From: Biformimicrobium ophioploci
GTDB lineage: Bacteria > Pseudomonadota > Gammaproteobacteria > Pseudomonadales > Cellvibrionaceae
DNA length: 64,000 nucleotides
Reading direction: 5' to 3'
NCBI RefSeq assembly: GCF_030270605.1
Contig: NZ_BSYJ01000002.1
Location: 372,001-436,000 of the forward strand
Shown: one piece after another, positions 8,664 through 17,101 of the stretch
How the letters are laid out: every line of letters begins with the position of its first letter
Numbering within the stretch: the stretch's first letter is position 1
Translations under genes and position numbers: made by a program
The notes under the pieces: model-generated
The model's input: the letters and a program-made list of their open reading frames with translations, nothing else
The model's database searches: none
What the model was told of the DNA's origin: nothing

Positions 8664-9766
8664 CAGGTCAGGCGAGCGAGTGATTCGCCGCTAAAAGACT
8701 GCAGCTCATCGAGGCGGCCATCGCGGACTTTGTTCGCCCACTGCGGGTCCTGCAACAGGGCGCGGCCTACGGCCACCAGATCGAATTCGCCGCGCTCGAG
8801 TCGCGTCAGCAAATCGTCGATGGCGCGGGTCTCGGAAGATTGCCCGGCAAAGGCGCCAAAGAAATCCCCGTTCAGCCCTACCGAGCCCACGGTCACGGTG
8901 GGCTTGCCGGTGAGTTCTTTGGTCCAGCCGGCCAGGTTGAGGTCCGACCCTTCAAATTCCGGTTCCCAGTAGCGGCGCTGGGAGCAGTGGAACAGGTCCA
9001 CGCCCGCATCCGCCAGTGGTGCGAGAAAGTCGTGCAGCTCCTGCGGCGTTTGTACCAGGCGCGCAGTGTAGTCCTGCTGCTTCCATTGAGAGTAACGCAG
9101 CATGATGGGGAAGTCCGGGCCGGTAGCGGCGCGCACCGCCTTGATGACCTCCACCGCAAATTGCGCGCGCTTGGCCATGCTGCCGCCCCAGGCATCGCTG
9201 CGCTGGTTGGTGCCTTCCCAGAAGAACTGGTCGATCAGGTAGCCGTGTGCACCGTGGAGTTCGACTCCGTCAAACCCGAGCTTTTGCACGTCGGCAGCCG
9301 CCTCGGCAAAGGCCTCGATCACGCGCTCGATGTGCGCGGTGGTCATGGGCTCGGCAATTTGTTTGCCCGGCTTTAGCAGCCCTGAAGGGCCGGCGCTCGG
9401 CAGCTCCGGGTTGGCAGACTTACGCGCGTCCCGCGCGGTGCCCACATGCCACAACTGAGGGAAAATTTTGCCACCGGCAGCGTGCACATCCTCCACTACT
9501 TTTTTCCAGCCGGCGAGCGCGGCTTCACCGTGAAATTCCGGCACGCGTTGGCTGAGGCTGGCTACCGGGTCGTTGACCGTGGTGCCCTCGGTAATGATCA
9601 GTCCGGTGCCGCCTTCGGCGCGGCGGCGGTAGTAGCCGGCCACATCGTCACCGGGTATGCCGCCCGGGGAAAAATCACGGGTCATCGGCGCCATTGCCAC
9701 GCGGTTTTGCAGGGTCAGGCTCTTCACGCTGAAAGGGCTAAACAGGGGGTTGTTCTGTTCGCTCAT
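8663..9766 (-). CDS. Old Yellow Enzyme family NADH:flavin oxidoreductase
   Basis: This FMN-dependent TIM-barrel enzyme of 367 residues reduces activated C=C bonds such as enones. Visible signatures are NRVAMAPMTRDFSPGGIP at the N-terminus, ITEGTTV, and the family motif HGAHGYLIDQFFWEGTNQR with the substrate-binding His pair, plus the FMN phosphate loop region FDLVAVGRALLQDP near the end. I start at the ATG at 9766, eleven bases after GGAG, rather than the in-frame GTG at 9775, which is only two bases from it. It is the last gene of the minus-strand operon with the SDR, the sulfatase and the DUF1330-like protein. Confidence 0.92.
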   Translation of the reverse strand: MSEQNNPLFSPFSVKSLTLQNRVAMAPMTRDFSPGGIPGDDVAGYYRRRAEGGTGLIITEGTTVNDPVASLSQRVPEFHGEAALAGWKKVVEDVHAAGGKIFPQLWHVGTARDARKSANPELPSAGPSGLLKPGKQIAEPMTTAHIERVIEAFAEAAADVQKLGFDGVELHGAHGYLIDQFFWEGTNQRSDAWGGSMAKRAQFAVEVIKAVRAATGPDFPIMLRYSQWKQQDYTARLVQTPQELHDFLAPLADAGVDLFHCSQRRYWEPEFEGSDLNLAGWTKELTGKPTVTVGSVGLNGDFFGAFAGQSSETRAIDDLLTRLERGEFDLVAVGRALLQDPQWANKVRDGRLDELQSFSGESLARLT

Positions 9767-9816
9767 GGCTGTCACTTCTCCGGGAAACTATTCATTGGGG
9801 TTAACGCAGTGCCGGA

Positions 9817-10560
9817 TTAGAGACACTGGCCGTCATCCAGTGCCAGTACCTGGCCAGTTAAAAATTCCTGGTCCGGTTCGCACAGGTACAGGATGGCCTT
9901 GTCCAGATCGGAGGGCTTGCCCACACGGCGGCGCGGCATAAACGCGGCCACTGCCTGGCCGGCGGGGCTGTCAAAGTATTCGGCATTGAGTTCGGTGCGG
10001 ATATAGCCCGGTGCCAGTGCATTCACGCAAATGCCCTTGTTGATCCACTCGCGGGCAAATTGCTGGGTGAGGCGGGCGATGGCGGCCTTGGTAGTGCCGT
10101 ACACGGTGTGTCCGGGCATTGCCTTGCGGTCAGAGACGGAGCCCACGTTCACAATACGGCCCTGGATGCCGTTGGCGATCCAGCGGCGGGCGAATTCGGT
10201 ACAGAGGAAATACGGGGCCTTGAGGTTCAGGTCCACTACGAAATCAAAATCCTCCGGGGTCATGTCCACGGCTTTCTTGCTCACCGAGCTGCCGGCGTTG
10301 TTGACCAGGCAGGTGATGGGGCCGACCGCGGCTTCCGCCTTGTCGATGGCGGAAGCCAGAGATCCGAGGTCGGTCACGTCCAGCGCCAGCGGGTAGGCCT
10401 TGCCGCCGGCCTCCTCAATTTCTGCACACAGGGCTTGCAGTTGCTCCAGGCGTCGCGCGGCGGCAACCACGGTATAGCCGTTGGCGGCCAGAGTGCGGCA
10501 GAACTGTGCGCCGAGGCCGGAGGAGCCGCCGGTCACCAGTACGGTTTTGTTGTTACTCAT
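9817..10560 (-). CDS. SDR family oxidoreductase
   Basis: The protein has 247 residues and is a classical short-chain dehydrogenase/reductase. The N-terminal NAD(P) motif is TGGSSGLG (about 9-16), followed by LVNNAGSS, VNVGSVSD and the catalytic YGTTK, with APGYIRTEL after it and the C-terminal LTGQVLALDDG. The family interconverts alcohols and ketones, and the cofactor preference is not clear. The ATG at 10560 is preferred to an upstream TTG because GGAAG lies eight bases before it. It is 30 bp downstream of the sulfatase stop, so the alcohol released by desulfation is a plausible substrate. Confidence 0.9.
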   Translation of the reverse strand: MSNNKTVLVTGGSSGLGAQFCRTLAANGYTVVAAARRLEQLQALCAEIEEAGGKAYPLALDVTDLGSLASAIDKAEAAVGPITCLVNNAGSSVSKKAVDMTPEDFDFVVDLNLKAPYFLCTEFARRWIANGIQGRIVNVGSVSDRKAMPGHTVYGTTKAAIARLTQQFAREWINKGICVNALAPGYIRTELNAEYFDSPAGQAVAAFMPRRRVGKPSDLDKAILYLCEPDQEFLTGQVLALDDGQCL

Positions 10561-10590
10561 GGTCAAGCTTCCAAATATTCCAGTGCGTGT

Positions 10591-12264
10591 TTAGTTGGGC
10601 CAGTACAGGTAGGTGTCACCGGCCTCGGTAACTTCGTTGGTGGTCTTGTCGATCAGGATTGGCAGCTGCGCCGCGCTGGGCCATGCCGGCGGCACCTGTT
10701 CGGCGTTGTGGGCTGCAAGTAGCGCTTCCAGTTCGGCGACTTTCTCCGGCTGTTCCGCGCTCAGGTCGCGCTGCTCGGTGGGGTCGGCCGCGAGGTGGAA
10801 CAGGAACTTCTGCGGGCCGGCACCGGGCTTGTCCGGTTGCGCGGCGCGGATTAGTTTCCAGCCCTCGGAAAGCACGCTCTGCTGGTGGCCCTGGCGCCAG
10901 AACAGTGGGCGCTGCAGGTTTGCGTCGACCTCGCCGCGCATGGCCGGCAGCAGGTCGATGCCGTCGAGCTTGCGGTCGCCGGGTACCGGAGCGCCCGCGG
11001 CGGCGGCGATGGTGTGGAACAGGTCAATGTGATGTGCCGGTTCGGTGACGGTGCCGCCCGCGGGAATTTGTGCCGGCCAGCGCATCAGGAAGGGTACATG
11101 AGTACCGCCCTCGAAGTGCGACAGCTTCCAGCCGCGATAGGGCTTGTTCAGGTCCGGCAGGCCAAGGTAGCCGGCACCGCCGTTGTCGCTGGAAAAAATC
11201 ACCAGGGTGTTGTCGCTGAGGCCGTGCTTTTCCAGTGCGGCGTTGATCTTGGTTACGCTGCGATCGAGGGCGCGGATCATCCCCGCGTAGACCCGCAGGC
11301 GGTGATCTTCGATGTGAGACAGCGCTTCGTAATCTGCGCGGGACGCCTGCAGTGGGTTGTGCACGCCCCAGTGGGCCAGGTACAGGAAGAAGGGCTGGTT
11401 GCGGTTGGCTTCGATCACCTTGACCGCTTCGCGGGTGTAATAATCGGTGAGGTAACCGTCTGGGGCAAAGGGCTCGCTGCCGTTGAACTGCGCTGCGTAG
11501 GTGCCGGTCGCCCAGATCATGTTGTCGATACCATCGCCGTGCACCCGCGCATTCACCACCTCGGGGTGATCGGCGGGCTGGTACAGGGTGCCTTTCATAT
11601 ACAGGCTGTCGTCAAAGCCCTGTTCTTCCGGGCGCGTGCCGTTACCGGTGCCCAGATGCCACTTGCCGATATGGGCGGTGTAATAGCCCTGTTGCTTAAG
11701 TGCTTCGGCGATGGTGACTTCTTCTGCCGGCATACCCAGCTCTTCCAAGGGGGGCAGCGAGGCGGTCACGTCCAGGTCCACCAGTACCGGAGGGGTGCGG
11801 GGCTCCAGGTCCTCCATCCATTGGAAAATCCGCGGTCCCAGCTTGAAGATTGGGGTGTACTCGAAACCGAAGCGCGTGGAGTAGCGCCCGGTCATCAGAC
11901 TGGCGCGGGAGGGTGCGCAGATGGCGTTGGCGGCATAGCCGTTGGTGAACTGGGTGCCCGCGGCCGCGAGGCTGTCGATGGAGGGTGTCTGCAGGCTGCC
12001 ATCGGCGGCGCCGCCATTGGTGAGGGAGATGTCATTGAAGCCCAGGTCGTCGGCGAGAATCAGGATGACGTTGGGTGGTCGCTCTGCGGGTGCCTGCGTG
12101 GCCACCTCGGGCCCCTGCGACCAGGTCACCGGCTGGTTGGGGGCAATTGAACTACGCAGCTCGGTGAGTTTGGGCGCCGCCCACAACAGCAGGTCGAGCC
12201 GGTTCTGCCAGCCGGTGTAACCGGCGGCCATGAGCAGGGCAAGGGTAATGGCGAGTTTCTTCAT
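10591..12264 (-). CDS. Type I (formylglycine-dependent) sulfatase, exported
   Basis: The protein has 557 residues and is an alkaline-phosphatase-superfamily sulfatase. It has an N-terminal hydrophobic segment (about 3-18), metal ligands in VILILADDLGFNDIS, and the sulfatase signature CAPSRASLMTG with Cys116 to be converted to formylglycine. Further family motifs are YYTAHIGKWHLG and VIFSSDNGGAG. It hydrolyses sulfate esters in the periplasm or at the membrane, and the alcohol leaving group is unknown. The ATG at 12264 was chosen because the hydrophobic segment follows directly. A candidate modifying enzyme is encoded at 34998. The gene lies in an operon with the DUF1330-like protein, the SDR and the OYE. 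Confidence 0.92.
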   Translation of the reverse strand: MKKLAITLALLMAAGYTGWQNRLDLLLWAAPKLTELRSSIAPNQPVTWSQGPEVATQAPAERPPNVILILADDLGFNDISLTNGGAADGSLQTPSIDSLAAAGTQFTNGYAANAICAPSRASLMTGRYSTRFGFEYTPIFKLGPRIFQWMEDLEPRTPPVLVDLDVTASLPPLEELGMPAEEVTIAEALKQQGYYTAHIGKWHLGTGNGTRPEEQGFDDSLYMKGTLYQPADHPEVVNARVHGDGIDNMIWATGTYAAQFNGSEPFAPDGYLTDYYTREAVKVIEANRNQPFFLYLAHWGVHNPLQASRADYEALSHIEDHRLRVYAGMIRALDRSVTKINAALEKHGLSDNTLVIFSSDNGGAGYLGLPDLNKPYRGWKLSHFEGGTHVPFLMRWPAQIPAGGTVTEPAHHIDLFHTIAAAAGAPVPGDRKLDGIDLLPAMRGEVDANLQRPLFWRQGHQQSVLSEGWKLIRAAQPDKPGAGPQKFLFHLAADPTEQRDLSAEQPEKVAELEALLAAHNAEQVPPAWPSAAQLPILIDKTTNEVTEAGDTYLYWPN

Positions 12265-12328
12265 GGGGCTTTCGTGGTCGTTTTCTTGTTGTGTATTTCT
12301 GTTTCGTCTGTTCATAGAGGCGGCGCCG

Positions 12329-12943
12329 TCAGGCCCCGGTGTAAAGCGCACTTATGTAGAGAGCGCTTGTGGCCAGTAAGGCAATCACTAGCGGCACCAG
12401 AATGCGCGGGCCACCGATGAGTGACCAAGGTGCGGCCGGAAAGGCAAGGGTGCGTGCCAGTGCGTCGAGCTTGAGGCCATGGTGCTCACTGCCCAGGGTC
12501 TCGAGCATCACCTCTGCAAAGTCCGTGCGGCTGCGGTAGCGCACCAGGAAGGCCGCTTCCCAGTCCCACTCCGGTGACACGTTGACACTTTCTATCTTGC
12601 CGGAGGCCGCTGTGGCCAATGCCACCGGGTGTCCGGCGCGCCGGAGCAGGCTCCCGAGGAATATCTGCGAGTATGCGGTCAGCTTCTTGCGCGACTCTGC
12701 GCGCGGTTCTTTGAGTTCCATCAGGTTGACCATCACAAAATCTTTGCCGTCGTCCCGCTCAAGGAATTGGAGAACGTTCCTCCGCTGGAACTCGGGAATG
12801 CCCAGCTCTTCCATGGCCAGCTTCATGCGGTCGCGCAGTTCCGGCGATACACGTTTGCCAAAGCCCACATACCAGCACCGGAACAGGCCATAAGTGACCA
12901 GTGCGCCGCCAATGATCCAGACTGTATGTGACTCCATACCCAA
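12329..12943 (-). CDS. Membrane-anchored DUF1330-like protein (paralog 1)
   Basis: The 204-residue protein has an N-terminal membrane segment (about 7-23), a soluble domain of about 130 residues and a C-terminal hydrophobic segment (about 178-200). In the soluble part, DDGKDFVMVNLMEL, then RRAGHPVALA, then WEAAFLVRYRSRTDFAEVM resemble the order of motifs in DUF1330/ABM-type dimeric alpha-beta barrel proteins. That family link is inference. The gene at 19201 encodes a clear paralog with the same topology and aligned motifs. It is first in the operon with the sulfatase, SDR and OYE, and its promoter shares the putative operator at 13007 with the divergent reductase. Confidence 0.78.
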   Translation of the reverse strand: MGMESHTVWIIGGALVTYGLFRCWYVGFGKRVSPELRDRMKLAMEELGIPEFQRRNVLQFLERDDGKDFVMVNLMELKEPRAESRKKLTAYSQIFLGSLLRRAGHPVALATAASGKIESVNVSPEWDWEAAFLVRYRSRTDFAEVMLETLGSEHHGLKLDALARTLAFPAAPWSLIGGPRILVPLVIALLATSALYISALYTGA

Positions 12944-13006
12944 CCCCTGTACGCTCTATCAGCGGGAATGTCATTTTGTGTGTTGGAATTGGTCAATTCG
13001 AAAAAT

Positions 13007-13023
13007 TGACACTGATTGTGACA
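13007..13023. promoter_or_regulatory. Putative regulon operator, site 3
   Basis: On the minus strand the 17-mer reads TGTCACAATCAGTGTCA. It lies between the divergent DUF1330-like gene (start 12943) and the NADP-dependent reductase (start 13108). A weaker match (TGTCA-N7-TGTTG) is at 12969-12985. TTGACA at 13006-13011 could also be a -35 box reading rightwards. Confidence 0.5.
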
Positions 13024-13107
13024 ATAGTGGAAACTGGCCTCACAAGTCAATGCGAAGTCGATGCGGGCCAAAGCCTGCCTGCACAGTCCAAACGAGAGGC
13101 ATTTCCT

Positions 13108-14112
13108 ATGAGTGGCAACGTAACACAGGTGCGGTTCGCAAAGCCTGCGCCGGGCCTGCCAACAGCAGAAACCTGGGCATTCAGCCACGACCCGTTACCC
13201 GAACCGCAGGAGGGGGAGGTCTCGATCCGGCTCCACTATCTGTCCATCGACCCGGCCATGAAGGGCTGGATTACCAACAAGCGCAGCTATATCGAGTCGG
13301 TGCCGCCCGGTGAGGTGATGCGTGGCTTTGGGGTCGGTGAGGTGATTGCCTCGCGCACGGACTATTTCAAAGTTGGTGATTTCTGCACCGGTTTTACCGG
13401 TATCCAGACCCACGCCACCCTGAACGGCAGGACACTGCGCAAAGTCGACCCGCAACTGGCGCCGTTGAGCCGCTATATGGGCGGCCTGGGGATGACCGGC
13501 TTTACCGGCTATTTTGGCCTGCTGGATATCGGTAAGCCGCAAGCGGGCGAGACGGTGGTGGTGTCGTCTGCAGCCGGTGCGGTTGGCCATGTGGTGTGCC
13601 AGATCGCGCGTCTCAAAGGTTGCCGGGTGGTGGGTATTGCCGGCGGGCCGGACAAGTGCGCCTATTTGCGTGAGGAACTGGAGCTGGATGCGGTGATCGA
13701 CTATCGCGCGGGAAGCCTTGGCGAGGCCCTGAGCGAAGCCGCTCCCGACGGCATCGACGTGTACTTTGACGGTGTGGGTGGCGAAACTCTGGATGCAGTA
13801 CTCGCGCGCATAAACCGTCACGCGCGCATTGTGTTGTGCGGTGCGGTTTCCCAGTACGGGCAGCTGGAAAATATGGTCGGCCCGGGTAATTACATGCAGC
13901 TGATCGCACAGAGCGGGCTGATGCAGGGCTTCACCATGCGCGACTATCTCAAGCAAATGCCCGCGGCGTTTGTGGAGCTGCTGGCCTGGGAAAAGCAGGG
14001 CAAGCTCAAGTTTCGCGAGCATATAATCGAGGGGATTGAGCAGTTTCCTCAGGCGGTGGACATGCTCTACCGTGGTGAAAACCACGGCAAGCTGATGTTG
14101 AAGCTGGTGTGA
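13108..14112 (+). CDS. NADP-dependent medium-chain oxidoreductase (prostaglandin reductase-like)
   Basis: The protein has 334 residues and is a zinc-independent MDR enzyme of the YncB / prostaglandin-reductase group, which reduces the double bond of enones and enals with NADPH. Visible motifs are LHYLSIDPAMKGWI near the N-terminus, MTGFTGYFGLLDIG, the nucleotide-binding VVVSSAAGAVGHVVCQIA and VYFDGVGGETLDAVL. No zinc ligands are seen. The ATG at 13108 has GAGAGG upstream and gives the normal length; the frame is open further upstream to 12928, but that part crosses the operator and has no family match. It is first in a five-gene plus-strand operon ending at 18457. Confidence 0.9.
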   Translation: MSGNVTQVRFAKPAPGLPTAETWAFSHDPLPEPQEGEVSIRLHYLSIDPAMKGWITNKRSYIESVPPGEVMRGFGVGEVIASRTDYFKVGDFCTGFTGIQTHATLNGRTLRKVDPQLAPLSRYMGGLGMTGFTGYFGLLDIGKPQAGETVVVSSAAGAVGHVVCQIARLKGCRVVGIAGGPDKCAYLREELELDAVIDYRAGSLGEALSEAAPDGIDVYFDGVGGETLDAVLARINRHARIVLCGAVSQYGQLENMVGPGNYMQLIAQSGLMQGFTMRDYLKQMPAAFVELLAWEKQGKLKFREHIIEGIEQFPQAVDMLYRGENHGKLMLKLV

Positions 14113-14134
14113 CAGGGCAAGACGGAAGACTGAG

Positions 14135-15076
14135 ATGATGGACATACTGCGCACGCCTGACGCGTGTTTTGAGAACCTGCCGGGCTATGACTTTGCGCCG
14201 CACTACACCACCATCCTTGATGACGATGGAACGGAAATTCGTATTCACCATGTGGACGAGGGGCCGCGGGATGCCGAGCCCATCCTGCTGATGCACGGCA
14301 ATCCCACGTGGGCCTATCTTTACCGCAAAATGATACCGGGGCTGCTGCAGAGCGGGCGCCGGGTTATTGCCGTGGACCTGGTAGGTTGCGGGCGCAGCGA
14401 CAAGCCCGCGCGCAAGCAGTATTACACCCTCGCACGGCACATGGATTGGATGAAGAAATGGTTGCTCGCCAATGACCTGCGCAACATCTCCCTGTTCTGC
14501 CAGGACTGGGGTGGCACCATTGGTCTGCACCTGGTGGCCAAGTTCCCGGAGCGTTTCGACCGAGTGATCGCCAGTAATACCGGCGTGCCCGCAGGTAAGG
14601 GAGGCAACCGCTATTTGGATATCTGGCTGGCCGTGATGCGCTGGATGCCGAGCTTTCCCTGGAGAATGGCCTTTAAGAACGCAATCCAGTGCGAACAGTT
14701 CAACCAGGCGAAGTACGATGCCTACCGCAAGGCGCCGTTCCCGGCACGCCGTTACCAGGCGGGAATACTGCAGTTCCCGCAGCTTATTGCTATCCATCCG
14801 GATAACCCGGGGGTGCCGCTGAATAAGGAAACCTGGGACGGCCTGAAACAGTTTCATAAGCCCTTCCTGACCCTGTTTGGCAGCCGCGATCCGGTCGCCC
14901 GCGGTTTTGAAAAAACATTTCAGAAGCATGTGCCGGGCGCCCGCGGCCAGACGCACAAGATCATCCGCGGCGGCGGCCACTTTATCCAGGAAGATAAACC
15001 GGAGGAGCTGGTGGCGGAGATACTCCCGTTCCTCGAGGTGAGTCAGTCAACCGAGGTAGTGTGCGAAAACGTGTGA
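14135..15076 (+). CDS. Haloalkane dehalogenase-like alpha/beta hydrolase
   Basis: The 313-residue protein matches haloalkane dehalogenase subfamily I. The oxyanion/halide motif HGNPTW is at 54-59. The nucleophile is Asp124 in CQDWGG, where most hydrolases have Ser, and the adjacent Trp125 is the second halide-binding residue. A candidate acid lies in FGSRDPVARG and the catalytic His in GGGHFIQED. Asp plus Trp at the elbow favours hydrolytic C-halogen cleavage, but epoxide hydrolases and other Asp-nucleophile relatives remain possible. GGAAG precedes the start at six bases. It follows the reductase by 22 bp in one operon. Confidence 0.88.
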   Translation: MMDILRTPDACFENLPGYDFAPHYTTILDDDGTEIRIHHVDEGPRDAEPILLMHGNPTWAYLYRKMIPGLLQSGRRVIAVDLVGCGRSDKPARKQYYTLARHMDWMKKWLLANDLRNISLFCQDWGGTIGLHLVAKFPERFDRVIASNTGVPAGKGGNRYLDIWLAVMRWMPSFPWRMAFKNAIQCEQFNQAKYDAYRKAPFPARRYQAGILQFPQLIAIHPDNPGVPLNKETWDGLKQFHKPFLTLFGSRDPVARGFEKTFQKHVPGARGQTHKIIRGGGHFIQEDKPEELVAEILPFLEVSQSTEVVCENV

Positions 15077-15134
15077 TTTGAGAGCGAATGCTGCCCCTGG
15101 AAAATAAAAAACAGAGAAAACGGTAGAGAAAGTC

Positions 15135-15944
15135 ATGTCCAGCAACAAGAAGAGTGAATTGGCGGCGCGCCGCGTTGCGATTACCGGAGCATCCGGCGGC
15201 CTCGGTCGCGAACTGGCGCTGTGCTTTGCCCGGCAAGGCTGGCGCGTCGCGGTGGCGGACGTGCGCGAGGCGGAAGGTGAAGCGGTGGTGGGGGAGCTCA
15301 GAACCCTCGGTGCCGACGCTTTCTACCAGCACTGCGATGTGCGCGAGGAAACCGACTTTGAAACCCTGCTGGCCGCGTGCGAGCAGCACTGGGACGGGGT
15401 GGATGTACTGGTGAATAACGCCGGCGTCGCCAGCACCGGACGGATCGAGCGTGAGTCACTGGAGAGCTGGCAGCGCCTGCTGGATATCAATACCCTGGGC
15501 GTGGTGCGTGGGTGTAAAGTATTCGCACCGGCCATGAAGGCGCAGGGCGGGGGACATATCGTCAACATTGCTTCGATCGCGGGCATCGCATCCTCGCCAA
15601 AAATGAGTAGCTATAACGCCAGTAAGGCGGCGGTGATCAGCCTTTCCGAAACCCTGCGTGCGGAATTATCTGGCGATAATATCGGTGTCACAGTGGTCTG
15701 TCCGCATCTGTTCCGTACCGGACTGCTGGATTCCATGTTGACTACCAGCGAAAGGGCCAAGGCCGGAGTGGGGAAAGCCATGGAAGCGTCTCCGCTGTCT
15801 GCCGCGGACATTGCGCAGATGATCTATCGCGCAGTACAGAAAAACAAGTTTATGCTGTTACCGCATCGGGCGACCCACTGGATGTGGTGGCTGAAGCGTC
15901 TTTCACCTTCACTGCACCAGTGGTTTTCGGCACGCACAGCGTGA
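15135..15944 (+). CDS. SDR family oxidoreductase
   Basis: The protein has 269 residues and is a classical SDR. Motifs are the cofactor loop TGASGGLG (about 19-26), LVNNAGVAS, IVNIASIAG and the catalytic YNASK, followed by VVCPHLFRTGLL. The C-terminus (LLPHRATHWMWWLKRLSP) is hydrophobic and basic, as in acyl-chain SDRs that sit at membranes. It lies third in the operon after the dehalogenase-like hydrolase, consistent with oxidation of a newly formed alcohol. The substrate is not determinable. Confidence 0.9.
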   Translation: MSSNKKSELAARRVAITGASGGLGRELALCFARQGWRVAVADVREAEGEAVVGELRTLGADAFYQHCDVREETDFETLLAACEQHWDGVDVLVNNAGVASTGRIERESLESWQRLLDINTLGVVRGCKVFAPAMKAQGGGHIVNIASIAGIASSPKMSSYNASKAAVISLSETLRAELSGDNIGVTVVCPHLFRTGLLDSMLTTSERAKAGVGKAMEASPLSAADIAQMIYRAVQKNKFMLLPHRATHWMWWLKRLSPSLHQWFSARTA

Positions 15945-16006
15945 CCCTGCGGCAAGTGGCCTGGTCTGTGGCAAGTGAATGACATGGGAAACCCTGGAGG
16001 AAGCCA

Positions 16007-17053
16007 GTGAGTAGCATCGTCCCAGTCCGGATATTCGGCCATATTGGCTCGCCCTACAGTCGCAAGATGGTGGCCCTGATGCGTTACCGGCAGATTCCCT
16101 ACCGGGTGACCTGGGGGGATCCCCGGGAGGCGCTGCAATCTTTGGGGGTGGCGGTACCCAAGCCCGCCCTGTTACCGGTACTGTTGTTGCCTGATGACGA
16201 TGAGCAGCCTCAGGCGCTCTGCGACTCTACCCCTCTGATTCGCCGTCTTGAACACCTGTACCCCCGTAGGTCCGTGCTGCCGCGGGACCCGGCGCTGGCG
16301 TTTGTCGACTACCTGCTCGAGGACTATGCCGATGAGTGGGTAACCAAGTTTATGTTTCACTACCGTTGGCACTTCGCTACAGATGCCGGTCACGCGGGTA
16401 ACCTGCTTCCGCTCGGTTATTCGGTGAGCCTGCCGGATGCGATGTTGCAGCAGATGAGCGTGATGCTCTCCGAGCGCCAGATCGGCCGCCTTGGTGTTGT
16501 GGGCTCCAGCGACCATACCGCGCCGGTAATCGAGGCCAGCTACCGACGCTTCCTGCAGGCAATGGAAGCGCATTTGGCCAGCCAGCCGTATATGCTCGGT
16601 ACAAGGCCGGGTGCTGGCGACTTCGCCTTGTACGGGCAGCTCACGCAGCTGGTGAGCGTAGACCCAACGCCGCGAGACATCGCCCTTGACCTGGCCCCCC
16701 GAGTGGTTGTCTGGACCAGCCTGATGGAAGACCAGAGCGGCCTCGAGCTTGCTGATACGCGCTGGAACGACCCAGTGGACCTTCCCTCGACCTTGCGCCC
16801 GTTGTTGAACGAAATTGGCCGCACCTATGTGCCGGCACAACTGGCCAATGCCGCGGCCCTGAAGGCTGGTGAAGGTACCTGGGAATGCGAGATCGATGGC
16901 CAGCGATGGGTCCAGTCTGCGTTTGCATACCAGGGCAAGTGCCTGAGTTGGCTACGCGAAGAGTTTGCTCAGTTGGCGAAAGCCGACCAGCAGCGGCTGC
17001 TGGGAGCCCTGGAGGGCACCGGCTGTGAGGCTTTACTCGTTGGACTCGTTTAA
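16007..17053 (+). CDS. Extended glutathione S-transferase-like protein (paralog B)
   Basis: The protein has 348 residues and starts with GTG, supported by GGAGG six bases upstream. The GST N-domain shows FGHIGSPYSRKMVALMRYRQIPY with the usual SPYS site, and ALCDSTPLIRRLEHLYP in place of the QDSTPII motif. FHYRWHF at 117-123 aligns with MHYRWHF of paralog A (1952) and MHTRW of paralog C (23693). It lies between an SDR and a DUF1254 protein in the plus-strand operon. Glutathione-dependent chemistry is likely from the fold, and the exact reaction is unknown. Confidence 0.85.
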   Translation: MSSIVPVRIFGHIGSPYSRKMVALMRYRQIPYRVTWGDPREALQSLGVAVPKPALLPVLLLPDDDEQPQALCDSTPLIRRLEHLYPRRSVLPRDPALAFVDYLLEDYADEWVTKFMFHYRWHFATDAGHAGNLLPLGYSVSLPDAMLQQMSVMLSERQIGRLGVVGSSDHTAPVIEASYRRFLQAMEAHLASQPYMLGTRPGAGDFALYGQLTQLVSVDPTPRDIALDLAPRVVVWTSLMEDQSGLELADTRWNDPVDLPSTLRPLLNEIGRTYVPAQLANAAALKAGEGTWECEIDGQRWVQSAFAYQGKCLSWLREEFAQLAKADQQRLLGALEGTGCEALLVGLV

Positions 17054-17101
17054 AAATTCGTACATGAGACTCGGTGGCATTTCCCTGCCGGAGGCGTTGG
17101 C

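Noticed and set aside
12969-12985. Second operator candidate in the 12943/13108 region
   Set aside because: TGTCA-N7-TGTTG loses the conserved C of the right arm; it may be a degenerate site only.
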